Shown here: piece by piece, positions 7,779-18,103 of the stretch
How the letters are laid out: each line of letters starts with the position of its first letter
How positions within the stretch are numbered: the stretch's first letter is position 1
Source of the DNA: JBBRXJ01 sp038248505
GTDB lineage: Bacteria > Bacteroidota > Bacteroidia > Bacteroidales > JBBRXJ01
DNA length: 42,236 bases
Assembly: GCA_038248505.1 (NCBI GenBank)
Contig: JBBRXJ010000020.1
Coordinates: 1 to 42,236, forward strand
Direction: 5' to 3'
The notes under the pieces: model-generated
What the model was told of the DNA's origin: nothing
Database searches by the model: none
Seen by the model: the letters and a program-made list of their open reading frames with translations, nothing else
Position numbers and translations under genes: made by a program

Positions 7779-9428
7779 TTATAGTTTTCTTATAATACCA
7801 GTGTTGGCCCCATTTATTATATTTATAAGCTTCTCGGCATTCTCAGTATAATTGTCGTTTAAAATAATGTTAGAACTTTTTGCTCCTTCTACTTGTAAAA
7901 ATATGGTAGTGCCATCTAATGGACGGCAATGTTCAATGCATACATCGCGAGTATCATTTAGTAAAATAAAAGAAGCGCTATCGGTTGGAGCTTGTTTTCC
8001 TGATAGGCCACTGAGCAAAAGTCCTTCAATTTGTTTGAATGAAAAGGCATTCTTCCATTTGGGTTCAATAATATCATCATTCCATGTTACATCGCAATCA
8101 CGTACACGCAAATTTTTAACATCATGCGAATAGAAAGCATCGTCGGTACGTTTATCGGCATAATTTTCGTTGTGCATAAAAAATTGAATATTGGCGAGTT
8201 CAATGTTTTCTATGGGTTTGCCTTCAAATCCTTCAATTTTACTGGTGCCTTGACTGTGTGCTACAATATTTCGCATCGTTATGTTTCGTATCATACCTAG
8301 TTTAGAATCATCGCTGCGTTTCAGTAATACAATCCAAATGGCATCACCATTACCCCACCAATTAAAATGTTTACGATTAGTTTCCATTGTTATGTCAGAA
8401 AATAAAACATTTTCAACCATAGCGCCATCTCTTACTACAATGCTAATGCCGCGATTTGAGTTACGCACAACGCAATTACTAAACGTAATATGTCTGAAAT
8501 CACCAAAAGTTTCGGTGCCTATTTTTAGTGCCGTTGATGTTGAGGTTAAAACGCAATTGTTTACGGTTACATTTTCGCATGATAGTGCGGTAGTATCGGT
8601 TTGAGTCGATTTAAGCACAATAGCATCATCTCCTGTTTCAATAATTGAATTGGTAATTACTACGTCTTTGCATCCGTCAACATCAATACCATCAGCATTT
8701 ACACCCGATTCAAGACTCGAGAAAAGATAAATATTATCAATAAATACTTTCTTGCACCACTTGAAATGCAAAGTCCAATCCATCGATTCAATGAGCGAAA
8801 TATTATGTATCTTAATATTTTCACAACTTTCAAAGAATACCAAACAGGTGTAAGGTTTTGTTTTATAGTACATCTTCATTTCAACACCAGCTTTTTTAGC
8901 TTTCTCTGTTATGTCGCGAATAAAACCATCTACTTCTTTTAAATCTTCATAGCTTCGCACTGCTTGCCCATCAATGGTTCCCTTTCCTTCAATACTAATA
9001 TTTTTTGCATTCTTTGCGTAAATTAATACGGGGGTTTCACCTTTACCTTTTTTTCCACTATCATTCTTCTTATAAACTTTAAATGGCGTGTCAAAATCCT
9101 TCTCTTCCTTGCTTGCAAAAAGAGTTGCGCCAGCCTCCAAATAAAGGGTGACATTATCTTTTAATACAATGGTGCCTGTTAAATAATTGCCCGGAGGAAA
9201 ATATACACGGCCTCCGCCAGCTTCAAAGCATTCATCTATAGCTTTTTGTATTTGAGCGCTTACTAATTGTTCCTTGTTTCCTTTAGCACCGTAGTTTTTA
9301 ATGTTAAAGTCACTATTTATATTGCTTTTGCAGGCTGTCGCCATCACTATTATACTAATAATAGCTGTTTTGGTGCAGGCTAAGTTCCAAATGCCTTTGT
9401 TACTGAGCTTTTCTTTAATGTTTGTCAT
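7779..9428 (-). CDS. GH28-like (polygalacturonase-type) beta-helix lipoprotein
   Basis: A 549-residue right-handed parallel beta-helix protein. The N terminus has a membrane segment ending in the lipobox MATAC, with Cys33 the likely lipidated residue. The pectate-lyase-superfamily start follows: FNIKNYGAKGNKEQ and GGGRVYFPPGNYLTGTIVLKDN. GH28 motifs NADGIDVDG (for NTDG) and GDDAIVLKS keep the catalytic aspartates. The canonical histidine motif (GHG) is replaced by TSTALKIGTE, and the RIK motif by RGISIVVRDG. It is therefore GH28-like with a divergent active site, and the bond it cuts, if any, is uncertain. Pairing with a sulfatase 4 nt downstream suggests a sulfated, uronic-acid-bearing polysaccharide. 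Confidence 0.82.
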   Translation of the reverse strand: MTNIKEKLSNKGIWNLACTKTAIISIIVMATACKSNINSDFNIKNYGAKGNKEQLVSAQIQKAIDECFEAGGGRVYFPPGNYLTGTIVLKDNVTLYLEAGATLFASKEEKDFDTPFKVYKKNDSGKKGKGETPVLIYAKNAKNISIEGKGTIDGQAVRSYEDLKEVDGFIRDITEKAKKAGVEMKMYYKTKPYTCLVFFESCENIKIHNISLIESMDWTLHFKWCKKVFIDNIYLFSSLESGVNADGIDVDGCKDVVITNSIIETGDDAIVLKSTQTDTTALSCENVTVNNCVLTSTSTALKIGTETFGDFRHITFSNCVVRNSNRGISIVVRDGAMVENVLFSDITMETNRKHFNWWGNGDAIWIVLLKRSDDSKLGMIRNITMRNIVAHSQGTSKIEGFEGKPIENIELANIQFFMHNENYADKRTDDAFYSHDVKNLRVRDCDVTWNDDIIEPKWKNAFSFKQIEGLLLSGLSGKQAPTDSASFILLNDTRDVCIEHCRPLDGTTIFLQVEGAKSSNIILNDNYTENAEKLINIINGANTGIIRKL

Positions 9429-9495
9429 TGGGTTTGTTTTTGAGGATTTAAATATAGTTAAATTTTATAGGTCGATAAAATATAAAGTATTTGAA

Positions 9496-9503
9496 TATCT
9501 TTG
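9496..9503 (+). promoter_or_regulatory. Bacteroidota -7 box of lepA
   Basis: TATCTTTG matches TAnnTTTG, with the G 24 nt before the lepA ATG. No clear TTTG -33 box stands at the usual spacing. Confidence 0.5.
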
Positions 9504-9526
9504 CGCTATAGAAAGAAAAGTAGAAA

Positions 9527-11317
9527 ATGGAGAATATCAGGAACTTCTGTATTATAGCGCATATTGATCATGGCAAGAGTACCCTTGCTGACCGTTTGCT
9601 TCAAACAACCAATTCCATTCCCGAACGTGAGTTTATGGATCAGGCTTTAGATGACATGGATCTTGAGCGTGAGCGTGGAATAACCATCAAAAGCCATGCT
9701 ATTCAAATGAAGTATAAGCATAAAGACAATAAAAATTACGTCTTTAATTTGATTGATACCCCAGGTCATGTCGATTTCTCTTACGAAGTATCGCGTGCCA
9801 TAGCAGCCTGCGAAGGAGCTTTACTTATCGTTGATGCTTCTCAAGGAATTCAGGCTCAAACGATTTCAAATCTTTATTTAGCTTTGGAGCACGATCTTGA
9901 AATTATTCCTGTTATAAATAAAATTGACATGGATGCCGCTCGTCCCGAGGAGGTTAAAGACCAGATTGTTGATTTACTCGGTTGTAAACGTGAAGATATA
10001 ATTCTAGCTAGTGCCCGCCAAGGTATTGGTATTGATGATATATTAGAGGCCATCGTAAATCGTATTCCTGCTCCTAAAGGTGATCCCCAAGCACCCTTGC
10101 AAGCTTTAGTGTTCGATTCGGTCTTTAATCCCTATCGTGGAATTATTGCTTACTTCCGAATTTTTAATGGCGAAATACGTACAGGCGATTCTATAAAATT
10201 TTTTGCCACAGGCAAGCAATATCGAGTTGATGAAGTAGGTATTCTTAAATTCAAACCAGATCCTTGTCCACTCGTTAGCACGGGAGATGTAGGCTATGTT
10301 ATTTTAGGAATAAAAGTTGCTTCAGAAGTACGTGTTGGAGATACAATGACGAATATAGTGCTGCCCTGCGAAAAGCCTATTGATGGCTTTCAAAACGTTA
10401 AGCCCATGGTATTTGCAGGCGTTTATCCTATTGATGCATCTGATTATGAAGAGTTGCGCGCAAGCATTGAAAAGCTACAATTGAATGATGCCTCATTAAC
10501 ATTTGAACCCGAATCATCAATGGCTTTGGGTTTCGGATTTCGTTGTGGTTTTCTTGGCTTATTGCACATGGAGATTGTGCAGGAACGACTCACTCGCGAA
10601 TTCAATATGGACGTTATTTCTACTGTGCCCAACGTGTCGTATAAAGTTTATTCAAATAAAGGCGAAGAGATTGATGTGCATAATCCATCGGGTTTGCCAG
10701 CATCCAATTTTATTGATAGAATAGAAGAACCATATATTCATGCACAGATTATTACACGTACCGAATTTTTAGGGGCTATTGTAAAATTATGCATGGATAA
10801 ACGTGCCACATTTAAAACCCAAACCTTTCACCCTAATGAGCGTGTAGAAGTTAATTTTGATATGCCATTGAGTGAAATCGTTTTTGATTTTTATGATAAA
10901 TTAAAAAGTATTTCTAAGGGATATGCATCTTTAGATTATCATATCATTGGTTATAAACCAGGTGATTTAATTAAGTTGGATGTATTACTTAACGGTGAGA
11001 GCGTGGATGCCCTATCAACATTAATACACCGTGCCAATGCTTATTCTTTCGGGCGTAAGATGTGTGAAAAACTAAAAGAGTTAATCCCTCGGCAGCAATT
11101 TGAAATCGCTATTCAAGCTTCCATTGGAGCAAAAGTAATAGCACGCGAAACAGTAAAGGCCGTTCGTAAAGACGTTACTGCTAAATGCTACGGTGGCGAT
11201 ATTTCACGTAAACGAAAACTGCTCGACAAACAAAAGGAAGGGAAGAAACGCATGCGTCAAGTTGGTAAAATTGATGTGCCGCAAGAAGCGTTTCTCGCTG
11301 TGTTACGAATGGATTGA
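9527..11317 (+). CDS. lepA: Translation elongation factor 4 (LepA)
   Basis: A 596-residue ribosomal GTPase that back-translocates or relieves stalled ribosomes. G1 is AHIDHGKSTLADRLL, switch II DTPGHVDF, and G4 NKIDM. The EF-G-like domains II, III and V follow, then the LepA-specific C-terminal domain ending GKKRMRQVGKIDVPQEAFLAVL. Length matches the usual 595-600 residues. The start MENIRNFCIIAHIDHG is the standard one, and a consensus -7 box lies just upstream, so it appears to be transcribed alone, divergent from the GH28-like gene. Confidence 0.98.
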   Translation: MENIRNFCIIAHIDHGKSTLADRLLQTTNSIPEREFMDQALDDMDLERERGITIKSHAIQMKYKHKDNKNYVFNLIDTPGHVDFSYEVSRAIAACEGALLIVDASQGIQAQTISNLYLALEHDLEIIPVINKIDMDAARPEEVKDQIVDLLGCKREDIILASARQGIGIDDILEAIVNRIPAPKGDPQAPLQALVFDSVFNPYRGIIAYFRIFNGEIRTGDSIKFFATGKQYRVDEVGILKFKPDPCPLVSTGDVGYVILGIKVASEVRVGDTMTNIVLPCEKPIDGFQNVKPMVFAGVYPIDASDYEELRASIEKLQLNDASLTFEPESSMALGFGFRCGFLGLLHMEIVQERLTREFNMDVISTVPNVSYKVYSNKGEEIDVHNPSGLPASNFIDRIEEPYIHAQIITRTEFLGAIVKLCMDKRATFKTQTFHPNERVEVNFDMPLSEIVFDFYDKLKSISKGYASLDYHIIGYKPGDLIKLDVLLNGESVDALSTLIHRANAYSFGRKMCEKLKELIPRQQFEIAIQASIGAKVIARETVKAVRKDVTAKCYGGDISRKRKLLDKQKEGKKRMRQVGKIDVPQEAFLAVLRMD

Positions 11318-11325
11318 TTTTTATG

Positions 11326-11360
11326 TAGTGATTCGCCACAACGGAGTGAACTGTGAGTAG
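11326..11360 (+). repeat. Dispersed small hairpin repeat, copy A (degenerate)
   Basis: GTGATTCGCCACAACGGAGT continues into GAACTGTGAGTAG. It shares the core ATYCGCC-nnn-RCGGAGTGA with copies at 23811-23840 and 27054-27086. The stem is partly decayed in this copy. It lies just after the lepA stop. Confidence 0.55.
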
Positions 11361-11530
11361 CGAATACATTGTCTTATACCATTTGCTATTAGGTATAAAA
11401 TATCGGTAGCAACAATTGTATAATTATTTTGGTGTGCCATAGGTACTCAACATGCTCCTATAAAAAAAATAAGTTAATATCATATTATGCTATAGCATCT
11501 GCCGTGGCTGACTAACAATCTAAACATTAT

Positions 11531-11566
11531 AAAAAGGTTAAAAGGTTTATTCCTTTTAGCCTTTTT
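11531..11566. terminator. Terminator hairpin downstream of lepA
   Basis: Arms 11531-11545 and 11552-11566 pair over 15 bp with one G-U, around a TTTATT loop. A T-run 11562-11567 follows on the plus strand and a matching A-run precedes, so it can work on both strands. It is about 215 nt after the lepA stop. Confidence 0.6.
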
Positions 11567-11642
11567 TGGTGTATAAACATGGGGAATCAATTATAGATTT
11601 CTTAAACCTCATACGCTATGCTGTAAATATTTTTTATAAAAT

Positions 11643-11668
11643 AAAAAAACCCGGGTTACTAGCCCGGG
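11643..11668 (-). terminator. Intrinsic terminator of the PKD protein gene
   Basis: On the minus strand CCCGGG (11668-11663), a 7-nt loop, and CCCGGG (11655-11650) form a GC-only 6-bp stem followed by seven T residues (11649-11643). It is 26 nt after the stop codon. Confidence 0.8.
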
Positions 11669-11693
11669 GTGTTCCTTCATTCAATTATCGGAG

Positions 11694-14600
11694 TTACTCT
11701 TTGATAATTTTTGTTGTGAATATTTGACCTCCTGTGGTCAATTTAATCCAGTATGTTCCATTGATGAGAGCTGATCCATCCCATGGTAAAGCATATCTAC
11801 CTACATGTTTTTGTGTGTTTATGATGCGTTCAATTAACTTACCGTTGATATCATAGATGCCAAGCTCAACAGCATTGTCAAGTACTTCGTAACGGATAGT
11901 AATAACTGAACTGAATGGATTTGGATATGCATTAAATAATACCTCATCTGTTATTTCAAGTTCTGGTACATCGGTTGATGAGCCTACTCGTATTAGCTGA
12001 CAGGTGGTGTCACCTTCTCCTGTTATCTGGTCGTAAACAGAAATACATACATTATAAGTTCCTGTATCGGCGTAGATATGTTTTGGAGAAGTTGTTGTTG
12101 TTTCTTCAGTACCATCGCCAAATGTCCATTTTAATTTTGCAGCATCACCATGAGCTATACCAACAAAGTCAACAGGATAACCAGAAGCTTTTTGTTTTGG
12201 TAATTTCTGATACCAGAATGCACCGGCAAGTCCAGATGGAGCACCAACGTTTACATAGGCAACATCGTTGGATACGCAATTTGTAAGCGTATTTTGTGCT
12301 TTTAAGTGTACTACATACAAGCCGTAAGCTGAATAGGTGTGTTCAGGTGTATTTTGGGTGCTTGACCCAGCATCACCAAACTCCCAATACCAATCATTAA
12401 TGCCGCCTTGTGATTTATCAGTGAAGGCCACTTTACGGGTAGCCGTGTCAACTGTAAAGTCGAATTTAGCAATGCAATTATCAACTGGTGCAGGATCAAC
12501 CCTAATGGTTTTGCAGCTTATGTTATCAATGCTATTGCCATTTGTTAACATCAAACAAACATTATAGATACCTCCATCTACATAGGTTTTTACAGGATTT
12601 GCACTTGTACTAAAGGTGCTATCTCCAAAATTCCATTTGTAACTTAGTCCCGTACCTTTAGACTTGTCAGTAAAGTTTACAGTTTTAGCTGCTGCATTAA
12701 TCATATAAACAAAGTCGGCTTCGCAGTCGTTTGCCATGGCTCCAATCATCACTGGTTCTTCATTGGCATCCATACATTTTGTTGTTTTGTTATAAACATT
12801 TAAACTAACAACATAGTAGCCTGGGTAGTTAAATTTATGTACTGGGTTAGCGGCGGTACTTATGGTACCATCGCCAAATACCCAATAGTAATTGGTTAAT
12901 GAACCTAGAGTTTTTTTGTTGAAGTAGGCTGTATTGCTTGTTGAATCAACACATACTGTAAAGTCAGCATTGCATTCAATATCCCCTACTTGAACATCTT
13001 TTTCAATGTAATCCATACATAATGCTTGACTGATGGTCAATGATACATTATACATGTCAGGATCTGTATATATATGTGATGGGTCTTGTAACATTGAATA
13101 GTAGCCATCGCCAAACATCCAGAAATAATTAGCTACAGTACCTTGTGCCGTTTCTGTGAAACTAGCATTTCGAGTATTTGCATTCACCGTGTATGTGAAA
13201 TCTGATTTACAATCAGCTGTACCAATTTGAATAAAATCGGCAGTGTAATCCGCACAATTGTTTACATTATCACGAATGGCTAAGCTTATTAAATAGTAGC
13301 CTGCAGTTGTATAGGTCTTTTTAGGATTCGCTGATGAGGATGATTTACCATCACCAAAATTCCAGAACCAGGTATCAACATCACCCGTTGATGCATCCGT
13401 TAAGCTGATCGTTTTTGTATTGTTATCAATATACTTATTAAAATTTGCTGTTAAATTGCAGCTAGTCGTACCCACTGTCACCTTTTGGCAAATCTGGCTT
13501 GATTGTCCATTAGCACTATTAAATATATATAGACAGACATCATATACGCCAGGGAATAAGTAGGTATGACTTGGGTTTTGTGAGGATAGAACGCTACCAT
13601 CACCAAATGTCCAATACCACATACTTGGTTTACCTGTTGATTTATCACTCAGCGTAATCGTTTTGCTTGCCTGATCAACAAAGTAATTGAATTTAGCGGC
13701 TAGTGTTGCTGTAGTATCTGTTGCTGCTTTAATGCTTAAATCTTTACAAACATCAGAAACACATTTGCTGGATGCATCAAAGGTATGGAGGCATATTTTG
13801 TAATTACCAGCTTTTGCATAGATATGGGTAGGATTGGCTGAATCAGCCCAAGCACCATCTGCAAATTCCCAATAATAATCAGAAACTTTACCAATCGATT
13901 TATCAGATAACACTACCTGACGAGTGTTAGGATTCACTGAGAATGAGAAGTCAGCTTTGCATGAAACTTGACCAATTACTACTTCTTTGCATTTTTTTGA
14001 CTGACAACCATTGGTAGCATTGTATACGTTCATACAGACATTATAAACCCCGTCTTTGGTGTATAAATGGTTTACGCTAGGTTGTTCATACCGAGTGCCG
14101 TCACCCATATCCCAGAAACTGCCACTAACGATACCTGAAATTTGACCTGTGAAAGAAATTTTACGTGTAGCAACAGGGTCAACCGCATACGAGAACTCAG
14201 CCAAACAAGTGTTTGAATCCATATCACCCACCATAACCACACTACATTTTTGTGATCTGCAACGGGTCGATTTATCAAATGTATTCAAACATATATTGTA
14301 ATAACCAGATGCTGAGAATTTGTGGGTTGGGCTTGCAATTGTATCAGAGAAACCATCATCATAGGTCCAGAAATACTGAGTTGCTTTATCCGTTTTATTT
14401 GTAATTACAACCGTGTTTTGTGAATTGTTTGTAATAAAGCTATAATCAGCACGACATCCTAATGCACCTACAATAAGTTCTTTGCAAACAATGTTGGAGC
14501 ATTTAGTTGTAGTGTCGAGAATTGATAAGCAAACATTGTAAATGCCAGGTTTGTCATATACATGCACTGGTGTTCGCATGGTTGATGTTTTTCCATCACC

Positions 14601-17600
14601 AAAATTCCAATAATAACTATTAATTGTGCCGTATGACTGTTCCGTGAAAGTAACGGTGAGGTTTGCTGAGTCAATGACTTCTTCGTATTTAGCCATAATC
14701 ATGCAGTTTTGACCACCATTTGATACGTACATCGTTCTCTCTTGAACGGTTGTTCCACAGCCATTAGTAGTTGTTAATTTAACTTTAAAGGTTCCATTGT
14801 AATTATAGGTATGCGATGGATTTTTAACAGTACTTACTGCTGTACCATCACCAAAGTCCCATGAATATTTATAATTTTTAGCTTGATCATTCCAGCTATC
14901 ACCACTTGTAAATGTGATAGGTTCTGCTCTGTCTATTTGTGTTTCATTAACATTGATCCATACATTAGGTTTTGCTGTTGTATCAATTTTAACAGTTGTC
15001 CAAACAGTATCTGTTCTTCCGCATGAATTTAACGAAACAGCATACTCTTTATATACGCCCCTATTGATGTATTGCTTTTTAGGATAAGCCAAGCTGCTGG
15101 TAGCACCATCATAAAAGTGCCATGTGCGTGAAACTCCGCCAGCAATTTTAAATAATACATTGTCATTAGGGCATCCTGTACGGTCTTGATCATTGTTATC
15201 GTTATTGTTGTAATTTGATTTTGTAAAGGCTGGTCTTGAGCTGATAAAGCTAGCAGCATTGCTGCAATTGTTAGTGCCAATAGGACTAAGTGCAAGACTT
15301 CCACTGTCATTTGGAACGATTCTGTATTGATATGTAATACCCATACAACTCATAGAGTCATTCATAGTGATAGTGTCGCCATTTATAAAGTAAGAACCTC
15401 TAGTAATTTGATTTCGGTTCATATTGTAAGTGCTGGTACCGCTCATTGGTAATGAATAATACATTTCATATTGATTATTATTACTCATATTCATTTGAAA
15501 GAAGTTTATATATGCCAGTTCGTTTGTTCCTGACATTTTTGCTTCAAATGTTGTATAGTCAATTCGTGGTAAGCATATACCAGAGTATGGTTTAACAAAT
15601 AGACCTTGGCCCATTGTAATACCTAAACTTGTTGATCCCCCAGAGGGCGACTTAAAACTCATTTTTGGTAAGCCAGCACTATCTGCAACACCTATTTCAG
15701 CAGGGTCATTATCCCAATTGTTTCCACCACTACACCACCACACTGCGGCGATACCCATGCTGCCTGGGAACATTGGGTTCATTGGTATATATGCTTTCAC
15801 AATATCACCTGTTGAAGTAATGTTTACAGGTTTAAAGGTCACCATACCAGCTGGCATGTTTTCTTTTCCTCCATTATTTTCTTTACTTCCAGTATCAATT
15901 TGACCGGGCCAGAAATAGATACTAATTGAATCGTATGCAGCTTGCCATGACGTCCACTTAACAGTAAGAATGAACTCATGATCGGTAGGATCGTGTCTGC
16001 GACTCCAGTCTTGGAGTGATTCATACGGACCATCTTCTTTTACGGTTGAATTGCTAACATAATAAAATGGCTTCTTTGTGACATCATTAATTATACTAAT
16101 AGTATCATTAATAAAAACTTTGTTTCCACATTTATTCTTGGCTTCAAAGTAGATGTTTTTTTTGCCTGTAGTTAAGTACTTATGATTAGCAAGCACACCC
16201 AATACCGTATCGGTTGATTTTGAAACATTATAAATTGAATCCCCATCACCAAAAAGAATGCGATATACAATGCCATTGTCTTTATTTGGGTCATTGTTTC
16301 CTTTGTTATCAAAGAAGTATGCACCTTCACCAACACACATCTCACGTGGTATAAAACCGGGTTCAGCATTTGGCATACGTGAATTATCAATCACAACATA
16401 TTTATAAGAGCGACTTACTCCACCACATTGATTTTTTGCTTCTAGCTCAATTTTGTTAACCCCAGCTGAGGTGAAGGAATGTGTTACGCTTTTTTGATTC
16501 TTAATAATGGTACCATCGTTAAAATTCCAAATCATATCGATACCTGTATTGTTCATCATTCCGCAATTCATCTCATAGTCAATAGTGAATGCTTCGTTTG
16601 GGCAGAGCCTGATTGTATCAGCACTATTATTCATCATATTGTTCATTTCCCAATAAAGCCAAGGATTGCATGGCTTATTCATGGTGTCGAGTTTTATATG
16701 AATTGGTTGCTCATTAATAGCAGTTTTGCCACAACCATTAACAACTGTGAGGCGTACTGTTTTAACTCCCGTATCTGCATAATTGTTTACGGCTTCACGA
16801 ATTGTTGATGTACCACCATCACCAAATTCCCAGAAGTAACGACCTGGATTGTATGCATTGAAACGAATTGTTTTTTGTGGACAGAAACTGCCACCCATAT
16901 TTTGATTGTCAGACCAGAAATTAAAATTAGCATTTGCATCTACATTGTTATTAATGTAGATTACATTCGTGTCAATGGTACTTTGATTGCAAAGGTTGGT
17001 TACCTTTACAGTAACATTATAGGTTCCTAAATTTAAGTAGGCATGTGTTGGGTTTTGACGAGTATCTTTTATGTCATCACCAAAACTCCATTCATAACTT
17101 TTAGCATTAGCTAGGTTTGTACTGAACGAAATTTCGTCGTTAGGACAATTGATTGAGCCGCCTGCAGTCCACATATTAAAGTTTGGCTTTGCCGTATTAA
17201 TTATTATTACATTCTGTATTATGGTATCATAATTGCCACCACTCTTTACAAAGAGCTTTACTTGTTTTGACCCTATGGATGTGAAGGCGTGTTGTATACT
17301 ATTATTATATTCTTTCTTTCCTTCTATCTCCCAAGCCATCCATTCCATAGGTCTATTATAGTAGAAGTTGATCATTTCATTTGGACAGAATTCGCTGTGG
17401 TTTTTTGGGTAGAAGGTGGGGGCGCTTGCAAATCCTACCATTGTTATTGGATTGATAATTACACGTGGAGAGTAAATTTCAATACGGGTAATTTGTTTGT
17501 TTTTTAAACTGTTAAAGTCGAAATTTCCAGAAGTTTGATTTCGAGTAAAGGTAGTATCCCAACCGTTGTAGTTGAACATTTTTAATTCAATAAGAGAACT

Positions 17601-17927
17601 ATCATTTTCAAAAAACGTAAACATCAAACGATCAAGCGACATGCTATTTTCATCAAGTTTGCGACTTGTGTTCATAGTAAGGCGTGCGCCATTTAATGTG
17701 ATTTTTCCGCTTGAATCTATTGAAAAGTTACAAGAACCTTTAGGACCTGGACTAAACCAAAAATCAATATTTGATCTCCATCCAAATGCCTGACCACATT
17801 GATTTATCCATTGGTTCATGATAAAAGCGGAGTCAACTCGAACGTACTCTGTTTGGGCTGAACTTGGTTGCGCAATAAAGAGCAACGATAGTATCACGCC
17901 AATAAATAATAGTCTAAATTGTTTCAT
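11694..17927 (-). CDS. Giant secreted PKD-repeat protein with type IX sorting domain
   Basis: A 2077-residue protein. Residues 1-24 are a signal peptide (hydrophobic core, cleavage near PSSA-Q). About 17-18 PKD-type immunoglobulin-like domains follow, each marked by a W-x-FGDG turn and a later H-x-Y-x-x-x-G-x-Y stretch. A block around residues 640-940 lacks PKD motifs and I do not recognise it. The later domains are near-regular units of about 85-90 residues that start C-x-ADF and end with VCL...C...CK-x-V, suggesting a disulfide in each. The last 75 residues (AYPNPFSSVITIRYE to TTKIIKE) are a type A T9SS C-terminal domain, so it should be exported by T9SS and anchored or released at the cell surface. 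Adhesion or glycan binding is the likely role; no catalytic domain is visible. It is a single gene with its own terminator. Confidence 0.92.
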   Translation of the reverse strand: MKQFRLLFIGVILSLLFIAQPSSAQTEYVRVDSAFIMNQWINQCGQAFGWRSNIDFWFSPGPKGSCNFSIDSSGKITLNGARLTMNTSRKLDENSMSLDRLMFTFFENDSSLIELKMFNYNGWDTTFTRNQTSGNFDFNSLKNKQITRIEIYSPRVIINPITMVGFASAPTFYPKNHSEFCPNEMINFYYNRPMEWMAWEIEGKKEYNNSIQHAFTSIGSKQVKLFVKSGGNYDTIIQNVIIINTAKPNFNMWTAGGSINCPNDEISFSTNLANAKSYEWSFGDDIKDTRQNPTHAYLNLGTYNVTVKVTNLCNQSTIDTNVIYINNNVDANANFNFWSDNQNMGGSFCPQKTIRFNAYNPGRYFWEFGDGGTSTIREAVNNYADTGVKTVRLTVVNGCGKTAINEQPIHIKLDTMNKPCNPWLYWEMNNMMNNSADTIRLCPNEAFTIDYEMNCGMMNNTGIDMIWNFNDGTIIKNQKSVTHSFTSAGVNKIELEAKNQCGGVSRSYKYVVIDNSRMPNAEPGFIPREMCVGEGAYFFDNKGNNDPNKDNGIVYRILFGDGDSIYNVSKSTDTVLGVLANHKYLTTGKKNIYFEAKNKCGNKVFINDTISIINDVTKKPFYYVSNSTVKEDGPYESLQDWSRRHDPTDHEFILTVKWTSWQAAYDSISIYFWPGQIDTGSKENNGGKENMPAGMVTFKPVNITSTGDIVKAYIPMNPMFPGSMGIAAVWWCSGGNNWDNDPAEIGVADSAGLPKMSFKSPSGGSTSLGITMGQGLFVKPYSGICLPRIDYTTFEAKMSGTNELAYINFFQMNMSNNNQYEMYYSLPMSGTSTYNMNRNQITRGSYFINGDTITMNDSMSCMGITYQYRIVPNDSGSLALSPIGTNNCSNAASFISSRPAFTKSNYNNNDNNDQDRTGCPNDNVLFKIAGGVSRTWHFYDGATSSLAYPKKQYINRGVYKEYAVSLNSCGRTDTVWTTVKIDTTAKPNVWINVNETQIDRAEPITFTSGDSWNDQAKNYKYSWDFGDGTAVSTVKNPSHTYNYNGTFKVKLTTTNGCGTTVQERTMYVSNGGQNCMIMAKYEEVIDSANLTVTFTEQSYGTINSYYWNFGDGKTSTMRTPVHVYDKPGIYNVCLSILDTTTKCSNIVCKELIVGALGCRADYSFITNNSQNTVVITNKTDKATQYFWTYDDGFSDTIASPTHKFSASGYYNICLNTFDKSTRCRSQKCSVVMVGDMDSNTCLAEFSYAVDPVATRKISFTGQISGIVSGSFWDMGDGTRYEQPSVNHLYTKDGVYNVCMNVYNATNGCQSKKCKEVVIGQVSCKADFSFSVNPNTRQVVLSDKSIGKVSDYYWEFADGAWADSANPTHIYAKAGNYKICLHTFDASSKCVSDVCKDLSIKAATDTTATLAAKFNYFVDQASKTITLSDKSTGKPSMWYWTFGDGSVLSSQNPSHTYLFPGVYDVCLYIFNSANGQSSQICQKVTVGTTSCNLTANFNKYIDNNTKTISLTDASTGDVDTWFWNFGDGKSSSSANPKKTYTTAGYYLISLAIRDNVNNCADYTADFIQIGTADCKSDFTYTVNANTRNASFTETAQGTVANYFWMFGDGYYSMLQDPSHIYTDPDMYNVSLTISQALCMDYIEKDVQVGDIECNADFTVCVDSTSNTAYFNKKTLGSLTNYYWVFGDGTISTAANPVHKFNYPGYYVVSLNVYNKTTKCMDANEEPVMIGAMANDCEADFVYMINAAAKTVNFTDKSKGTGLSYKWNFGDSTFSTSANPVKTYVDGGIYNVCLMLTNGNSIDNISCKTIRVDPAPVDNCIAKFDFTVDTATRKVAFTDKSQGGINDWYWEFGDAGSSTQNTPEHTYSAYGLYVVHLKAQNTLTNCVSNDVAYVNVGAPSGLAGAFWYQKLPKQKASGYPVDFVGIAHGDAAKLKWTFGDGTEETTTTSPKHIYADTGTYNVCISVYDQITGEGDTTCQLIRVGSSTDVPELEITDEVLFNAYPNPFSSVITIRYEVLDNAVELGIYDINGKLIERIINTQKHVGRYALPWDGSALINGTYWIKLTTGGQIFTTKIIKE

Positions 17928-18103
17928 AATTTATTGTGTTTTGAGTTAATATATACTTTTCAAAAAAAGGAAATGAGAAAGTAAGTTACGGCAAAAAAAA
18001 ACATACTCGTGTATAAGGTTTTTTATTTTTTTTTGAAATTGCAGTGAACTTTATATATGAATCAGAATATAAACAATTTAACATTTTACGATATATGTCG
18101 AAA

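Larger units (their letters stand above)
11318..11693. other. 376-bp intergenic region between lepA and the PKD protein gene
   Basis: It holds repeat copy A, a 12-bp perfect palindrome ATGCTATAGCAT (11487-11498), and two terminator hairpins. I see no credible ORF. Confidence 0.7.

Noticed and set aside
9301..9567. 88-residue rightward ORF spanning the GH28-like/lepA gap
   Set aside because: It is the reverse strand of the lipoprotein's signal region, runs into the start of lepA, and its hydrophobicity comes from the antisense of the membrane segment.
11487..11498. 12-bp palindrome ATGCTATAGCAT after lepA as a regulatory site
   Set aside because: It lies in a gap between two gene ends with no promoter near, and a palindrome of this length can arise by chance in a window this size.
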